From: Shewanella sp. OMA3-2
GTDB lineage: Bacteria > Pseudomonadota > Gammaproteobacteria > Enterobacterales > Shewanellaceae
Assembly (NCBI RefSeq): GCF_021513195.1
Contig: NZ_CP090974.1
Coordinates: 1,686,001-1,750,000, forward strand
DNA: 64,000 nucleotides
Reading direction: 5' to 3'
The notes beneath the pieces are model-generated. The model was not told the origin of the DNA, did not search any database, and worked only from the letters and a program-made list of their open reading frames with translations. Shown one piece after another: positions 38,268 through 47,787 of this stretch. Numbering within the stretch: the first letter of the stretch is position 1; the number at the start of each line of letters is the position of its first letter. Position numbers and translations under genes: made by a program.

Positions 38268-40417
38268 ATGACTAGCCAACCCATGTTTAATTTTTTTGCT
38301 GCCTCCCCGAAAGGGTTTGAATATAGCCTTGCTTGTGAACTGAAAGAATTCGGTGCACAAGAGGTAAAAGAAAGTGTTGCAGGTGTTTATTTTTCTGCAC
38401 CCCTTGAACTCGCCTATCGAATCACTTTATGGACAAGGTTAGCAAGCCGAATTGTGTTGGTTATCTATAAAGGACCTTGTGAGTCACCTGAGCAGTTATA
38501 TAACGCTGCTTACTGTATTGATTGGCCATCGCACTTTTCGAATAAAAAAACTTTTAGTATCGATTTTCACGGTACTGGCGGTTTTATTAACAACACCCAG
38601 TTTGGTGCGTTAAAAATCAAAGATGCTGTAGTTGACCGTTTCCGCGACGATGGTGACAATCGTCCAGATGTTGAAAGGGTAAACCCTGATTTTAAAATTG
38701 ATGCTCATTTCCGTAATGGACAAGTCACCATTTCGATGAACTTTTCGGGTGCATCGTTACATCAACGTGGTTACCGTTCAACAACAGGTGAAGCTCCGTT
38801 AAAAGAAAACCTGGCAGCCAATATGTTGGTACGCAGTGGCTGGCAAGCAAATCAAACGACTATCCTTGACCCATTTTGTGGTAGCGGTACGGTATTGATT
38901 GAAGCAGCTTTAATGGCCGCTGATATTGCACCTGGCTTGAAACGTGAAAAATTTGGTTTTGAAAATTGGCAAAGTCACAATAAAGCGATGTGGCAAACCA
39001 TTTTTGACGAAGCCCAGGCTCGTGCCACTTTAGGTAAAAGCCGTTGTAAAATTAAGTTTTACGGATCTGATATTGAAGCGCACCTCGTTTCAATTGCTAA
39101 ACGTAATGCTGAAAATGCTGGTGTAGCAGAGTTTATTGAATTTACGGTTTCTGACGCTTTAGATGTCTCGCCACCAGTAAGCGAGGGCTTCTTAATCACT
39201 AACCCACCTTATGGCGAGCGTCTTGGAAGTGTGACTGAGCTATTACAGCTTTACTATCAACTAGGCGACAAGTTCAAAAAAGAATTTGGTGGTTGGAAAG
39301 TGGCTATGTTGTGTAGTGATGTAGAGCTTATCTCATCGCTGAAGCTGAAAGCCGATAAACAAATGAAAATGTTTAACGGTGCACTCGAATGTGTGTTTAA
39401 CCTTTATACCTTACATGCCACCGATACTCGCCGCATTGCGCCTGAATTGCCTGAAGGCGTGGATATTGTTGATATTGCTCCTGCGTTTTCTAATCGTATT
39501 AAAAAGAATATGAAGCAGTTAGAAAAGTGGGCAAAGAAAGAGAATATCAACAGCTACCGTATCTATGATGCCGATTTACCTGAATATAACGTCGCTATCG
39601 ACAAATACGTTGATTATGTCGTGATTCAAGAATATTCAGCGCCAGCGACAATTCCTGAAGCTGTTACTAAACGTCGTGTTAGCGATGTGTTGTTGTCTTT
39701 ACCGGTGCCTTGGGGATTAGTCCAGACCGAATTACATTAAAGACTCGCGAGCGCCAAAAAGGCACCAATCAATATGAAAAGTTGGATGAGAAAAAGTTAG
39801 AAGTGATCACCCAAGAATATGGTGCACGCTTCAAATTAAACTTAACTGGTTACTTAGATACGGGTCTGTTTTTAGATCATCGTGTTACCCGTAAACTTGT
39901 GGGTGAAAAATCACGTGACCGTAATGTATTAAACCTATTTGCTTACACGGGCACCGCATCGGTTCACGCAGCATTAGGTGGGGCAAAATCGGTTACTACG
40001 GTTGATATGTCTAATACTTATATTGGTTGGGCGAAAGAAAACTTTGCTTTAAACCGTCTGAACGGCAGAAATTATCAATTTGTTCAAGCCGACTGTTTAC
40101 AGTGGATTAAAGAGAATAGTGATAATAAATATGAACTTATTTTTATTGATCCGCCTACATTTTCTAACTCAAAACGTATGGAAGACAGCTGGGACGTTCA
40201 ACGTGACTACGTCGATATGCTGGGTGATGCGATCAAATTGTTGGCAGTAGGAGGTGAAATTATCTTCTCCAACAATAAACGTAAATTTAAAATGGATATC
40301 GATTTACTCACCAAGATGGGCATGAATGTAGTCAATATAGATGACCAATGTTTGCCGCTTGATTTTAAACGTAATCCTCATATTCATAATGTTTGGTTAA
40401 TCACCCATGCCAAGTAA
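38268..40417 (+). pseudogene. rlmL: 23S rRNA methyltransferase RlmKL, frameshifted
   Basis: Two frames give one bifunctional protein of about 716 residues. The first (38268-39740) has the THUMP region and the RlmL half, with the SAM/catalytic motifs [18 protein letters not shown] and [11 protein letters not shown]. It ends in an abnormal tail after LLSLPV. The second (39710-40417) is the RlmK half with [20 protein letters not shown] and [10 protein letters not shown]. One extra base near 39707 restores [20 protein letters not shown] and fuses the two. RlmL makes m2G2445 and RlmK m7G2069 in 23S rRNA. The break could instead be a read error, or the halves could be translated separately. Confidence 0.87.
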
Positions 40418-40637
40418 TGGTGAATATGTGTTGTATCATACCGAAGGCTGTCACTTATGTGAGTTAGCTTTAGCTTTGGTTGAGCAATCAAAAGTGAGTT
40501 TTAAGCATGTCGATATTTGTGAAGTTGCAGACTTAGCCCAGCGCTATGGCACTTCAATTCCCGTGTTTGCTAATGGTCAGCGTGAAATATGCTGGCCTTT
40601 TAATGCGTCTGAATTAGCGCAATTTTTAGGAGAGTAG
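40407..40637 (+). CDS. Glutaredoxin-family small thiol protein
   Basis: The protein is 76 residues. A thioredoxin-fold opening [20 protein letters not shown] shows a CxxC pair (CHLC) near residue 15, and [12 protein letters not shown] supplies the cis-proline. This is the DUF836/glutaredoxin-like type found between rlmKL and uup in related genomes. It overlaps the end of rlmKL by 11 bases, and uup starts two bases after its stop, so the three are one operon. The redox partner is unknown. Confidence 0.85.
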   Translation: MPSNGEYVLYHTEGCHLCELALALVEQSKVSFKHVDICEVADLAQRYGTSIPVFANGQREICWPFNASELAQFLGE

Positions 40638-40638
40638 T

Positions 40639-42555
40639 GTGAGTCTTGTTCGAATTAGTAATGGCTCATTAGCCTATGGTTACACGCCATTATTGCAAAA
40701 TGCCGATTTTACCATTGAGCCTGGCGAACGGGTGTGTATCGTTGGCCGTAATGGTGCGGGAAAATCGAGTTTAATGAAAATTTTGTCGGGTGATGTATTA
40801 CTCGACGATGGCGAATTTAACATCACTAATAATGTGAATGTCAGTCGCTTACAACAAGACCCTCCTAAAGCTGAAACTGGCACCGTTTATGCGTATATTG
40901 CCGCGGGTTTACAAGAAGTTGGTGAAGCTTTAGAGAAGTATCATCAATTGTCTCACGACATCGCCGATGCATCGCCCGAAGAAATGGAGCGTATGTTAAA
41001 GGAAATGCAGCCTCTTCAGGACATTCTTGATCATAATAACGGTTGGCAGCTAGATTCGCGCATTATTCAAACCTGTGAGCTACTTCGCTTAGATGCTGAT
41101 AAACCGTTATCAGAATTGTCAGGTGGCTGGCAGCGTAAAGTCGCGTTAGCGCGTGCGTTAGTTAGCGAGCCAGACTTATTATTACTTGATGAACCAACCA
41201 ACCATTTAGATATCGATACTATCGAATGGCTTGAGCAGTTCTTATTGAATTTTAAAGGCGCTATTGTATTTGTCAGCCATGACCGTGGTTTTATTCAACG
41301 TATGGCGACCCGAATAGTCGACTTAGATCGAGGTGTGGTGACATCTTGGCCTGGTAACTATCAAGCTTATCTTGATGGCAAGCAAGAATGGTTAAGAGTT
41401 GAAGCTGAAAAGAATGCCCAGTTTGATAAAAAATTGGCTGAAGAAGAAGTCTGGATAAGACAAGGTGTTAAAGCACGTCGTACTCGAAATGAAGGACGAG
41501 TGAGATCTCTTGAAGCTTTACGCAGAGAACGAGGGGAGCGTTTAAATCGTCAAGGTAATGCCAAGATGGCAGTGTCTGATGGTCAACGTTCTGGCAAACT
41601 AGTGTTTGATATTCTAAATGTTGATTACAACATTCCAGAGAAAAACTTAGTTAAAAACTTCAGTTCAACAGTGATGCGCGGCGACCGTATAGCCTTAATT
41701 GGGCCTAATGGTTGTGGTAAATCAACCTTAGTTAAACTACTTATTGACCAACTTAAACCACAGTCTGGTGAAATTAAGGTCGGTACCAAGTTAGAGGTCG
41801 CTTACTTTGATCAGTATCGTGAAGCACTTGACCCTGAGAAAACCGTTGAAGAAAACGTCGGTGAAGGCAAAAGTACAGTCACAGTAAATGGTCAAGACCG
41901 CCATATTTTAAGCTACTTACAAGATTTCTTATTCTCGCCTATGCGAGCAAGAACCCCCGTTAAAGCCTTATCTGGCGGAGAGAAAAACAGACTCTTGCTT
42001 GCGCGGTTACTGTTACGTCCAGCAAACTTAATTATTCTAGATGAACCAACAAACGATCTTGATATTGAGACCTTAGAGTTGTTAGAGTCATTACTGGCTG
42101 ATTTCGAAGGAACTTTATTGATCGTCAGTCACGACAGGGCATTTATCGATAATACGGTTACCAGTAGCTGGTGGTTTACCGGAAATGGCCATTGGAGTGA
42201 GTATGTTGGTGGTTACCAAGATGCGGTATCTCAAGGGGCAAAGTTTTATTCTGAGGAACCTGTGGCAGAAATCGTTGTCCAAGCTCCAGTAGTTAAAGAA
42301 GCTGCCCCTGCTAAGGCTGCTGAAAAACCAGTGAAAAAGCTATCTTATAAGATGCAACTAGAACTGGACGAGTTGCCCGCTAGAATGGAGCAGTTAGAGC
42401 AAGAAATCGCAGCCTTACAAGCAAAGACCAACAATGCTGACTTTTATAGTCAGCCGCAAGATACGGTTAATAACGCATTACAGCTATTAGCGACAACCGA
42501 ACAGAATTTAGAAAAATGTTTTGAGCGTTGGGAAGAGCTTGAATCATTAAAATAA
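40639..42555 (+). CDS. uup: ABC-F family ATPase Uup
   Basis: A GTG start at 40639 preceded by TAGGAGAG gives 638 residues. There are two ABC domains: Walker A GRNGAGKSSL and signature LSGGWQRKVALARAL in the first; GPNGCGKSTL and LSGGEKNRLLLARLL in the second. The ABC-F linker (about 240-300) and a C-terminal coiled coil (about 575-638) are present. There is no membrane domain. Uup binds DNA/ribosomes and affects transposon excision and ribosome assembly in E. coli. It is co-transcribed with the glutaredoxin-like gene. Confidence 0.94.
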   Translation: MSLVRISNGSLAYGYTPLLQNADFTIEPGERVCIVGRNGAGKSSLMKILSGDVLLDDGEFNITNNVNVSRLQQDPPKAETGTVYAYIAAGLQEVGEALEKYHQLSHDIADASPEEMERMLKEMQPLQDILDHNNGWQLDSRIIQTCELLRLDADKPLSELSGGWQRKVALARALVSEPDLLLLDEPTNHLDIDTIEWLEQFLLNFKGAIVFVSHDRGFIQRMATRIVDLDRGVVTSWPGNYQAYLDGKQEWLRVEAEKNAQFDKKLAEEEVWIRQGVKARRTRNEGRVRSLEALRRERGERLNRQGNAKMAVSDGQRSGKLVFDILNVDYNIPEKNLVKNFSSTVMRGDRIALIGPNGCGKSTLVKLLIDQLKPQSGEIKVGTKLEVAYFDQYREALDPEKTVEENVGEGKSTVTVNGQDRHILSYLQDFLFSPMRARTPVKALSGGEKNRLLLARLLLRPANLIILDEPTNDLDIETLELLESLLADFEGTLLIVSHDRAFIDNTVTSSWWFTGNGHWSEYVGGYQDAVSQGAKFYSEEPVAEIVVQAPVVKEAAPAKAAEKPVKKLSYKMQLELDELPARMEQLEQEIAALQAKTNNADFYSQPQDTVNNALQLLATTEQNLEKCFERWEELESLK

Positions 42556-42581
42556 AGAATAATAAAATAGGAATAGTTTAC

Positions 42582-44486
42582 ATGAAGTTAAAGTTAGACA
42601 GAGCCTTATCATTGGTTGCTATCAGTGTGTTAAGTGTTATTGGCAGTGCGCAAGCTGCCCCTGTATATGAAATTGTTAATCTAGATGAAGCCACTTATGA
42701 TTTACGCGGTACGCTGACAGGCACTCGAGCAGGTTATGCATTAGGTGTTGATAATAACGATGAATTAGTCGGTATTTCAAAAGGTAAGAAAAAACTTAAT
42801 ACAGAGGATATCGAAGGCGGCATCATAGATGTTGAAGACGGTATTGCACCAGCAGAGCAAATTAGTTATTCAATTTATAAACCAATTGAAGCAAATAATT
42901 TTACTTTTACTGCAGCAGCTAATGCCGCTGAAGCATGGAAGCCGACTTTTTTTAGCATTGCTGGTACGACCGCACCTGATGCGTTAGACGCTGAAGGCAA
43001 GCAAGTCGTTAATTCAGTTGATAGCTATTTGTACGGTATGAATAGCAGTGGCATTAAAGTGGGTGCCTTTAGTGCGCCAGAACAAAAAATAGTTTATCAA
43101 GGTACCCTAGAAGATCAAGATTATTGGTATATTCGTGATTTTGAGCTGCGGGGTGTCGCGGTTAAATCTAACGAAAGTCCAGCGGTTGAATTGCCTTTGG
43201 TTCCGCCATATACCACCTTTACGCGTGAAGCGAATGGTGACAAGCCTGCCGCTACTGTTGAGTTAGGTGGTTGGTCTTCTGCGTCGGCTGTTAATGACAG
43301 CAATATAGTCACTGGTTACGGTAGTACAGGACTGGCTTCATTTAGTAAAGACCGAGTCAACCTTTGTATAGATAATTACAATCCTGAGGCAGAGAATCCT
43401 TTACCTATCGACATTTGTGTTCAAGCAGAGCAATATCCTGTTAATAACCGTCGTAACATTCAATATCAAACTCGTGCACTAGTGTGGGATTTAAATAATA
43501 TTGATGCTGAGGGTAAGCCTTTGGTTACCGAGTTACCTTTAGGGCTAACTCCTGGTGATTCAACACTGGTATTTACCGCACAGGGATTAGGTATTAATAG
43601 TCAAGCAGATATAGTTGGACGCTCTCATGTCTATCGTAATGGTGACACTAACAATTTACGCCAGGATGCCGCTTTCTGGAAGAAAGATGCAAATGGTGTA
43701 TATCAGTATAATTGGGTAGATTTTAAAGATAATGATATTTTATCTTCCGCTTTATATGATGTTAATGATGATGGTCTAATGGTTGGTAACTACCGAAAAT
43801 ATATCGGGGGTTATTTACGTGATAAGTTTTTTATTTTTGACTCTAATAATACAACCGAGTTACCGATAACACCTGAGGATTTTAACCTAGGACTTTCTGA
43901 TCTGAGTAGTAAAGCGAAAGGCATTAATAATAAAGGCCAAGTAGTTGGTCATATTGAAGTCACTTACGACAAAGAGAAACCTAGACCAAAAGCGGGTTTT
44001 TTATATAATCATGCCGATAAAGAGTTTCTCAATATTAACAACCTTTTGGTTTGTGAATCAAAAGGATATGAAGCCGCTGGTGATTCATGGGCTCGTAGAA
44101 AAATTACTATCCAAGATGGTACAGGTGAAGAGCTCACCTATGACTCAGAATTTTATGTCGTAGAAGCTAATAATATTAATGAAGATGGTACGATTGTAGG
44201 CACCGCATTTATTAGAAAACCACAGTATCAATTCGATATTTTTGGTAACTTGATAATTAATGAAGAAAATGGCTTACCTTACTTTGCACTAGACGGTAAC
44301 GGAAATCCGGTAACATCGTATCTTCCGCGTATGGTGGTATTAAAACCCACTAGCGGTGAAGCGTGTACTTACACTGACGTACCAGAAGAAAAGCCTTATG
44401 AGCGTAAAGGTGCAGCGAGTTTTGCATGGTTATTTGCTCTGCCATTATTATGGTTAAGACGACGTACAGTAAAATCAGCTAGTTAA
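42582..44486 (+). CDS. DUF3466 family secreted protein with a C-terminal sorting-like tail
   Basis: The protein is 634 residues. A signal peptide (about 1-25, ending AQA) is followed by a long acidic region of repeated units around a G-I-N-x-x-G-x-V-V-G pattern (for example GINNKGQVVGHIEVT, NNINEDGTIVGTAFI), typical of DUF3466/HAF-like proteins. The end is GAASFAWLFALPLLWLRRRT: small residues, a hydrophobic helix and a basic cluster, as in GlyGly-CTERM-type rhombosortase substrates, though the Gly-Gly itself is not seen. It is probably surface-linked. Function unknown. It begins 26 bases after uup. Confidence 0.82.
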   Translation: MKLKLDRALSLVAISVLSVIGSAQAAPVYEIVNLDEATYDLRGTLTGTRAGYALGVDNNDELVGISKGKKKLNTEDIEGGIIDVEDGIAPAEQISYSIYKPIEANNFTFTAAANAAEAWKPTFFSIAGTTAPDALDAEGKQVVNSVDSYLYGMNSSGIKVGAFSAPEQKIVYQGTLEDQDYWYIRDFELRGVAVKSNESPAVELPLVPPYTTFTREANGDKPAATVELGGWSSASAVNDSNIVTGYGSTGLASFSKDRVNLCIDNYNPEAENPLPIDICVQAEQYPVNNRRNIQYQTRALVWDLNNIDAEGKPLVTELPLGLTPGDSTLVFTAQGLGINSQADIVGRSHVYRNGDTNNLRQDAAFWKKDANGVYQYNWVDFKDNDILSSALYDVNDDGLMVGNYRKYIGGYLRDKFFIFDSNNTTELPITPEDFNLGLSDLSSKAKGINNKGQVVGHIEVTYDKEKPRPKAGFLYNHADKEFLNINNLLVCESKGYEAAGDSWARRKITIQDGTGEELTYDSEFYVVEANNINEDGTIVGTAFIRKPQYQFDIFGNLIINEENGLPYFALDGNGNPVTSYLPRMVVLKPTSGEACTYTDVPEEKPYERKGAASFAWLFALPLLWLRRRTVKSAS

Positions 44487-44564
44487 TCACAGTTTATTAA
44501 ACTCAGATAAGTGGCGATAAAAGCCAAATGCTGATACGGATATTGTGTAGGCTATGAAATATTA

Positions 44565-44590
44565 AAAATCGAGAAAATATTCTCGATTTT
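44565..44590 (+). terminator. Rho-independent terminator after the DUF3466 gene
   Basis: Arms AAAATCGAGAA (44565-44575) and TTCTCGATTTT (44580-44590) are followed by further T residues. It lies 79 bases past the stop. Confidence 0.8.
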
Positions 44591-44751
44591 TTTTATTTTC
44601 ATTCTCAATATGTTAATTAACCTTCATGGTAATTGATGTTTTTTTGTGTTGATCTTGTTTGAAAAACGAGCTATTTATATTTGTCTGGCTTGTTAAATAT
44701 AATGGGTTTTAGGTATAGCGAGTCAGTTTAATCACAAACGAGGACGCTTGC

Positions 44752-44928
44752 ATGAAAAGACAAAAAAGAGATCGATTAGATAGAGCTTTTTCAAAAGGAT
44801 TTCAAGCTGGAATAGGAGGACGCTCTAAGGAATTGTGTCCCTATGCTAGTTTAGATCCCCGCTCGCAATGGCTTGGCGGTTGGCGCGAAGGTATTGATGG
44901 CAGGTTGAATGGACTATTTAATAAATGA
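44752..44928 (+). CDS. rmf: Ribosome modulation factor Rmf
   Basis: This short gene encodes 58 residues, opening MKRQKRDRLDRAFSKGFQAG and containing SKELCPYASLDPRSQWLGGW and REGIDGR, the full Rmf signature. Rmf dimerises 70S ribosomes into inactive 100S particles in stationary phase. GAGGACG lies about seven bases before the ATG. It is monocistronic, with terminators on both sides, and it converges on fabA, the same pairing as in E. coli. Confidence 0.95.
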   Translation: MKRQKRDRLDRAFSKGFQAGIGGRSKELCPYASLDPRSQWLGGWREGIDGRLNGLFNK

Positions 44929-44957
44929 TCTGAATCATTTGTGCATTATATAGACCA

Positions 44958-44986
44958 AAAAATGCCCTCACGTTGAGGGCATTTTT
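44958..44986. terminator. Bidirectional terminator between rmf and fabA
   Basis: Thirteen-base perfect arms AAAAATGCCCTCA (44958-44970) and TGAGGGCATTTTT (44974-44986) carry T runs in both readings, suiting the convergent genes. Confidence 0.88.
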
Positions 44987-45007
44987 ATATATTACGATAA
45001 GCTTGAT

Positions 45008-45523
45008 TTAGAAAGTAGAAGTGTCGCTAAACACGCCCACTTTTAAATCTTTAGCTGAATAAATTTGACGACCATCCACTTCTAATGTGGCATCCGCAAT
45101 ACCCATCACCAATTTACGGTGAATAGTGCGTTTAATATTAAGTCTATAGGTCACTTTTTTAGCATCTGGTAAAACTTGCCCAGTAAATTTAACTTCACCA
45201 ACGCCTAATGCACGGCCTTTGCCGTCTGCGCCTTCCCAGCCTAAGTAAAACCCAACTAATTGCCACATAGCATCTAAGCCTAAGCAACCTGGCATTACAG
45301 GATCAGTAATAAAGTGGCAGTCAAAAAACCATAAATCAGGGTTGATATCGAGTTCAGCAACGATTTCGCCTTTACCAAATTCACCGCCATCATCATTAAT
45401 AGTGATAATACGATCCATCATTAACATATTGTCGACGGGTAAACGTGGGCGATTAGGGCCGAGTAAATTGCCGTGACCACATGCGACGAGTTGTTCTTTG
45501 GTAAAACTGTTTGCTCTTTCCAT
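45008..45523 (-). CDS. fabA: 3-hydroxydecanoyl-ACP dehydratase/isomerase FabA
   Basis: The ATG at 45523 gives 171 residues; a GTG at 45538 would add a non-conserved MVLRK. The catalytic histidine is in [20 protein letters not shown] and the aspartate in the same stretch. The enzyme dehydrates 3-hydroxydecanoyl-ACP and isomerises the product to the cis-3 form, the branch point to unsaturated fatty acids. A FabR-like and a FadR-like operator lie side by side within 80 bases upstream, as at E. coli fabA. Confidence 0.95.
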   Translation of the reverse strand: MERANSFTKEQLVACGHGNLLGPNRPRLPVDNMLMMDRIITINDDGGEFGKGEIVAELDINPDLWFFDCHFITDPVMPGCLGLDAMWQLVGFYLGWEGADGKGRALGVGEVKFTGQVLPDAKKVTYRLNIKRTIHRKLVMGIADATLEVDGRQIYSAKDLKVGVFSDTSTF

Positions 45524-45566
45524 TTTTCTCAATACCACTAGAATGACTTTTTGATGCAGACAAGAT

Positions 45567-45584
45567 AGCGAACACGTGTAAGCT
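45567..45584 (-). promoter_or_regulatory. FabR-like operator upstream of fabA
   Basis: The 18-mer AGCGAACACGTGTAAGCT is a near-palindrome centred on ACACGTGT and closely resembles the FabR consensus AGCGTACAnnTGTwCGCT as I recall it. It sits 44-61 bases before the fabA ATG. FabR represses fabA/fabB when unsaturated acyl thioesters are plentiful. Confidence 0.65.
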
Positions 45585-45585
45585 A

Positions 45586-45602
45586 AACAACTCCGATCAC
45601 TA
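45586..45602 (-). promoter_or_regulatory. FadR-like activator site upstream of fabA
   Basis: On the minus strand it reads TAGTGATCGGAGTTGTT; the last 14 bases match the E. coli fabA FadR site TGATCGGACTTGTT at 13 positions. It lies next to the FabR-like site and overlaps the stop codon of the Lon-like gene upstream. Confidence 0.65.
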
Positions 45603-47356
45603 AATAATACCTAATTTTGCTAATAATCTTGCAAAAAAGTTAAGTTCGACCTCATCCCCATGTCCTGCAAGACGATCGAGTCGTTGTTGTACCATACCGT
45701 ATAAGGTTTCTGGTGGAAAATCATTATCTTCATTCGCCACACCTGCAGGAATAGACATCAGTAGTTCAACAGCTTGGTCCATGTGCTCAATAGCGTAAAT
45801 ATGGAATTGTTCCTCAGCTACGGCAGCAATAACCTCTGGCTCAAGGTTTAATTGTAAAATGTTAGCCTTAGGAATAATAACACCTTGTTCACCCGTTAAC
45901 CCTCTACGTGAACATAAATTAAAGAAACCTTCAATTTTCTCATTTACACCGCCAATGGCCTGTACATTACCAAACTGATCTAATGCACCTGTAATGGCTA
46001 AGGATTGTAAAATAGGGTGTTCAGCAATGGCGGACATTAAACAGCAGTATTCAGCTAGTGAAGCACTGTCACCATCAATCTCTTGATAGGATTGTTCAAA
46101 AACAATATTGGCATTTAAATGAAGTGGCGCATCACGGCCAAAGATGCGATATAAACAAGACGAAAGGATCATCATGCCTTTTGAATGAATATTGCCTCCA
46201 AGCTCAGATTTTCTTTCAATATCTGCAATTTCTCCGTCACCATAATGTACAGATGCTGTAATACGGGCAGGTTCACCGTAAGAGTAATCGCTACTATCAA
46301 TAACCGTTAATGCATTAATTTGCCCAACCATAGCGCCTTCGGTAGGGAGATTAATAAAGTTATCATCAAAACTTTGGGCTGAATAAATTTCTGAACTATT
46401 GTGACGAAACTTGAGTTGCTGTAGAGCTTTAGCCACGGCATTACTGTTAACGCCGTTGCCTTGTTTATTACTTGGTAGGCTAGGTGTGAAAGCCTTAGCT
46501 TGAAGCATTAACGATCGCATACCTATCATGTTCAAACTTAATCTTTGCTGGTGCTCAATTAATCTAGAGCTGTACCAAAGTAACGGTAATATGCTTGATG
46601 TCTCCAGCACTATACCTTGCTTATTGGCTAAGGTTGCTAACCACTGCACATATTGCGTTTCTGAATGTTTGGTTAAATCTAACTCATAACTTATTTCAGC
46701 CAATATCGGAAAATGCTGACTAAATAATCTGTCTTCACTTTGTAGGTGACTATAAGATATACCCGAGCCAACTAATATAATTTTACAGTTTAGTGGAATA
46801 GGGGCTAAATCTTGATTAATACGATACTCACCATCAGATAGGATTTGTAACAACAACTCCCATAGACCTTCGCGCTTCCAAATTGATTGCAAGCAAATAA
46901 ACACAAAATGATTAGAGGCTAAAGCACCCGCTTTATATTGGCTATTTTTATCAGTTTTCTGCATTTTTCCAATAAGGTCATTGCGTTTAATTGGGCCTTG
47001 TAGATAACAAAATAGTGATTGTTGTTTGGCAATTGTGCCTACATTCTCTGGCGGACGTTGTGGTTGCCATTTAAATTTAACCGGCAGGAGTTCTTCTGTC
47101 GATTTTGTGGCCACTAAGTATTGATCCGCAGGCGTGTCAGCTTGTGTACATAATGCTTCAATAAAATCGACACGGTCCACACCGGAAAATCAGCCAGAAA
47201 CAGATTTTGCCCGCTTACTTTATTCATTAATTTAAAGCTATCAACAACTCTATCCTGACCCAGCAATAAGTGACTTGGATAAAAAGTACTTGGTACCTCT
47301 TTAGGTACATGAAATTGTGGTGCCAGTTTGGCACTAGGAAGCAATGTTAGATTCAT
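45600..47356 (-). pseudogene. Lon-family protease (YcbZ/LonH type), frameshifted
   Basis: Two frames form one protein of about 585 residues. The first (start 47356) begins MNLTLLPSAKLAPQFHVPKE and reaches NLFLADFP, then goes out of frame. The second (45600-47180) resumes at VDRVDFIEALCTQ. One extra G near 47183 gives ADFPGVDRVDF, the expected join. The C-terminal Lon peptidase domain has the catalytic serine in DGDSASLAEY and the lysine in GGVNEKIEGFF, so the active site is intact. The AAA part is degenerate, as in YcbZ. It lies upstream of fabA as in E. coli. The lost base may be an assembly error. Confidence 0.85.
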
Positions 47357-47559
47357 AAATTAATAAGTGGGCGATATACTGGAAAATAATGACTCAAATA
47401 GTAGCATAAAGTGCTGTAAAGTCTTTAAATGAATCGTCTAGCAAGTTAACAGTTATTAAGGGATATAAGCCCAAGTAGGTCGGTTTTAATCCTTTTTGCA
47501 TAAAAACACATCATAGTGGTCAAATGCTAAACATTTAGATTTTTTTTTAAAGTTTATAG

Positions 47560-47588
47560 TTTACAAGCACCAGAGATACTTATATTAT
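47560..47588 (+). promoter_or_regulatory. Sigma-70 promoter of tRNA-Ser
   Basis: TTTACA (47560-47565), 17 bases, TATTAT (47583-47588), with the tRNA starting 12 bases later. Both boxes are close to consensus. Confidence 0.7.
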
Positions 47589-47599
47589 GCGTCTCGTTC

Positions 47600-47689
47600 G
47601 GAGGGATGGCAGAGTGGTCGAATGCACCGGTCTTGAAAACCGGCAACGGTTTATCCCGTTCTAGGGTTCAAATCCCTATCCCTCCGCCA
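47600..47689 (+). tRNA. tRNA-Ser (UGA)
   Basis: This 90-nt gene has the long variable arm of type II tRNAs. The anticodon arm is CCGGTCTTGAAAACCGG with TGA, the T arm GGGTTCAAATCCC, the acceptor GGAGGGA pairs with TCCCTCC, and CCA is encoded. Its 3' end is the integration site of the island that follows. Confidence 0.96.
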
Positions 47690-47693
47690 CATT
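47664..47693 (+). repeat. attL: 30-bp direct repeat at the tRNA-Ser 3' end
   Basis: The 30 bases starting GGGTTCAAATCCC, running through CCGCCA and ending CATT, recur without a mismatch at 52177-52206. They cover the T arm, acceptor strand and CCA, so the tRNA remains intact after integration. Confidence 0.93.
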
Positions 47694-47703
47694 AAATACG
47701 AGA

Positions 47704-47731
47704 AAAGCCGTTGATAATCAACGGCTTTTTT
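47704..47731 (+). terminator. Terminator behind tRNA-Ser
   Basis: Twelve-base arms AAAGCCGTTGAT (47704-47715) and ATCAACGGCTTT (47717-47728) run into further T residues. It lies inside the island, so the island brings its own terminator for the tRNA. Confidence 0.85.
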
Positions 47732-47787
47732 GCTTTCTAGCATTTGAAAAATCATATTCTCAGACCCAAAACGGATGACTGAGACAT

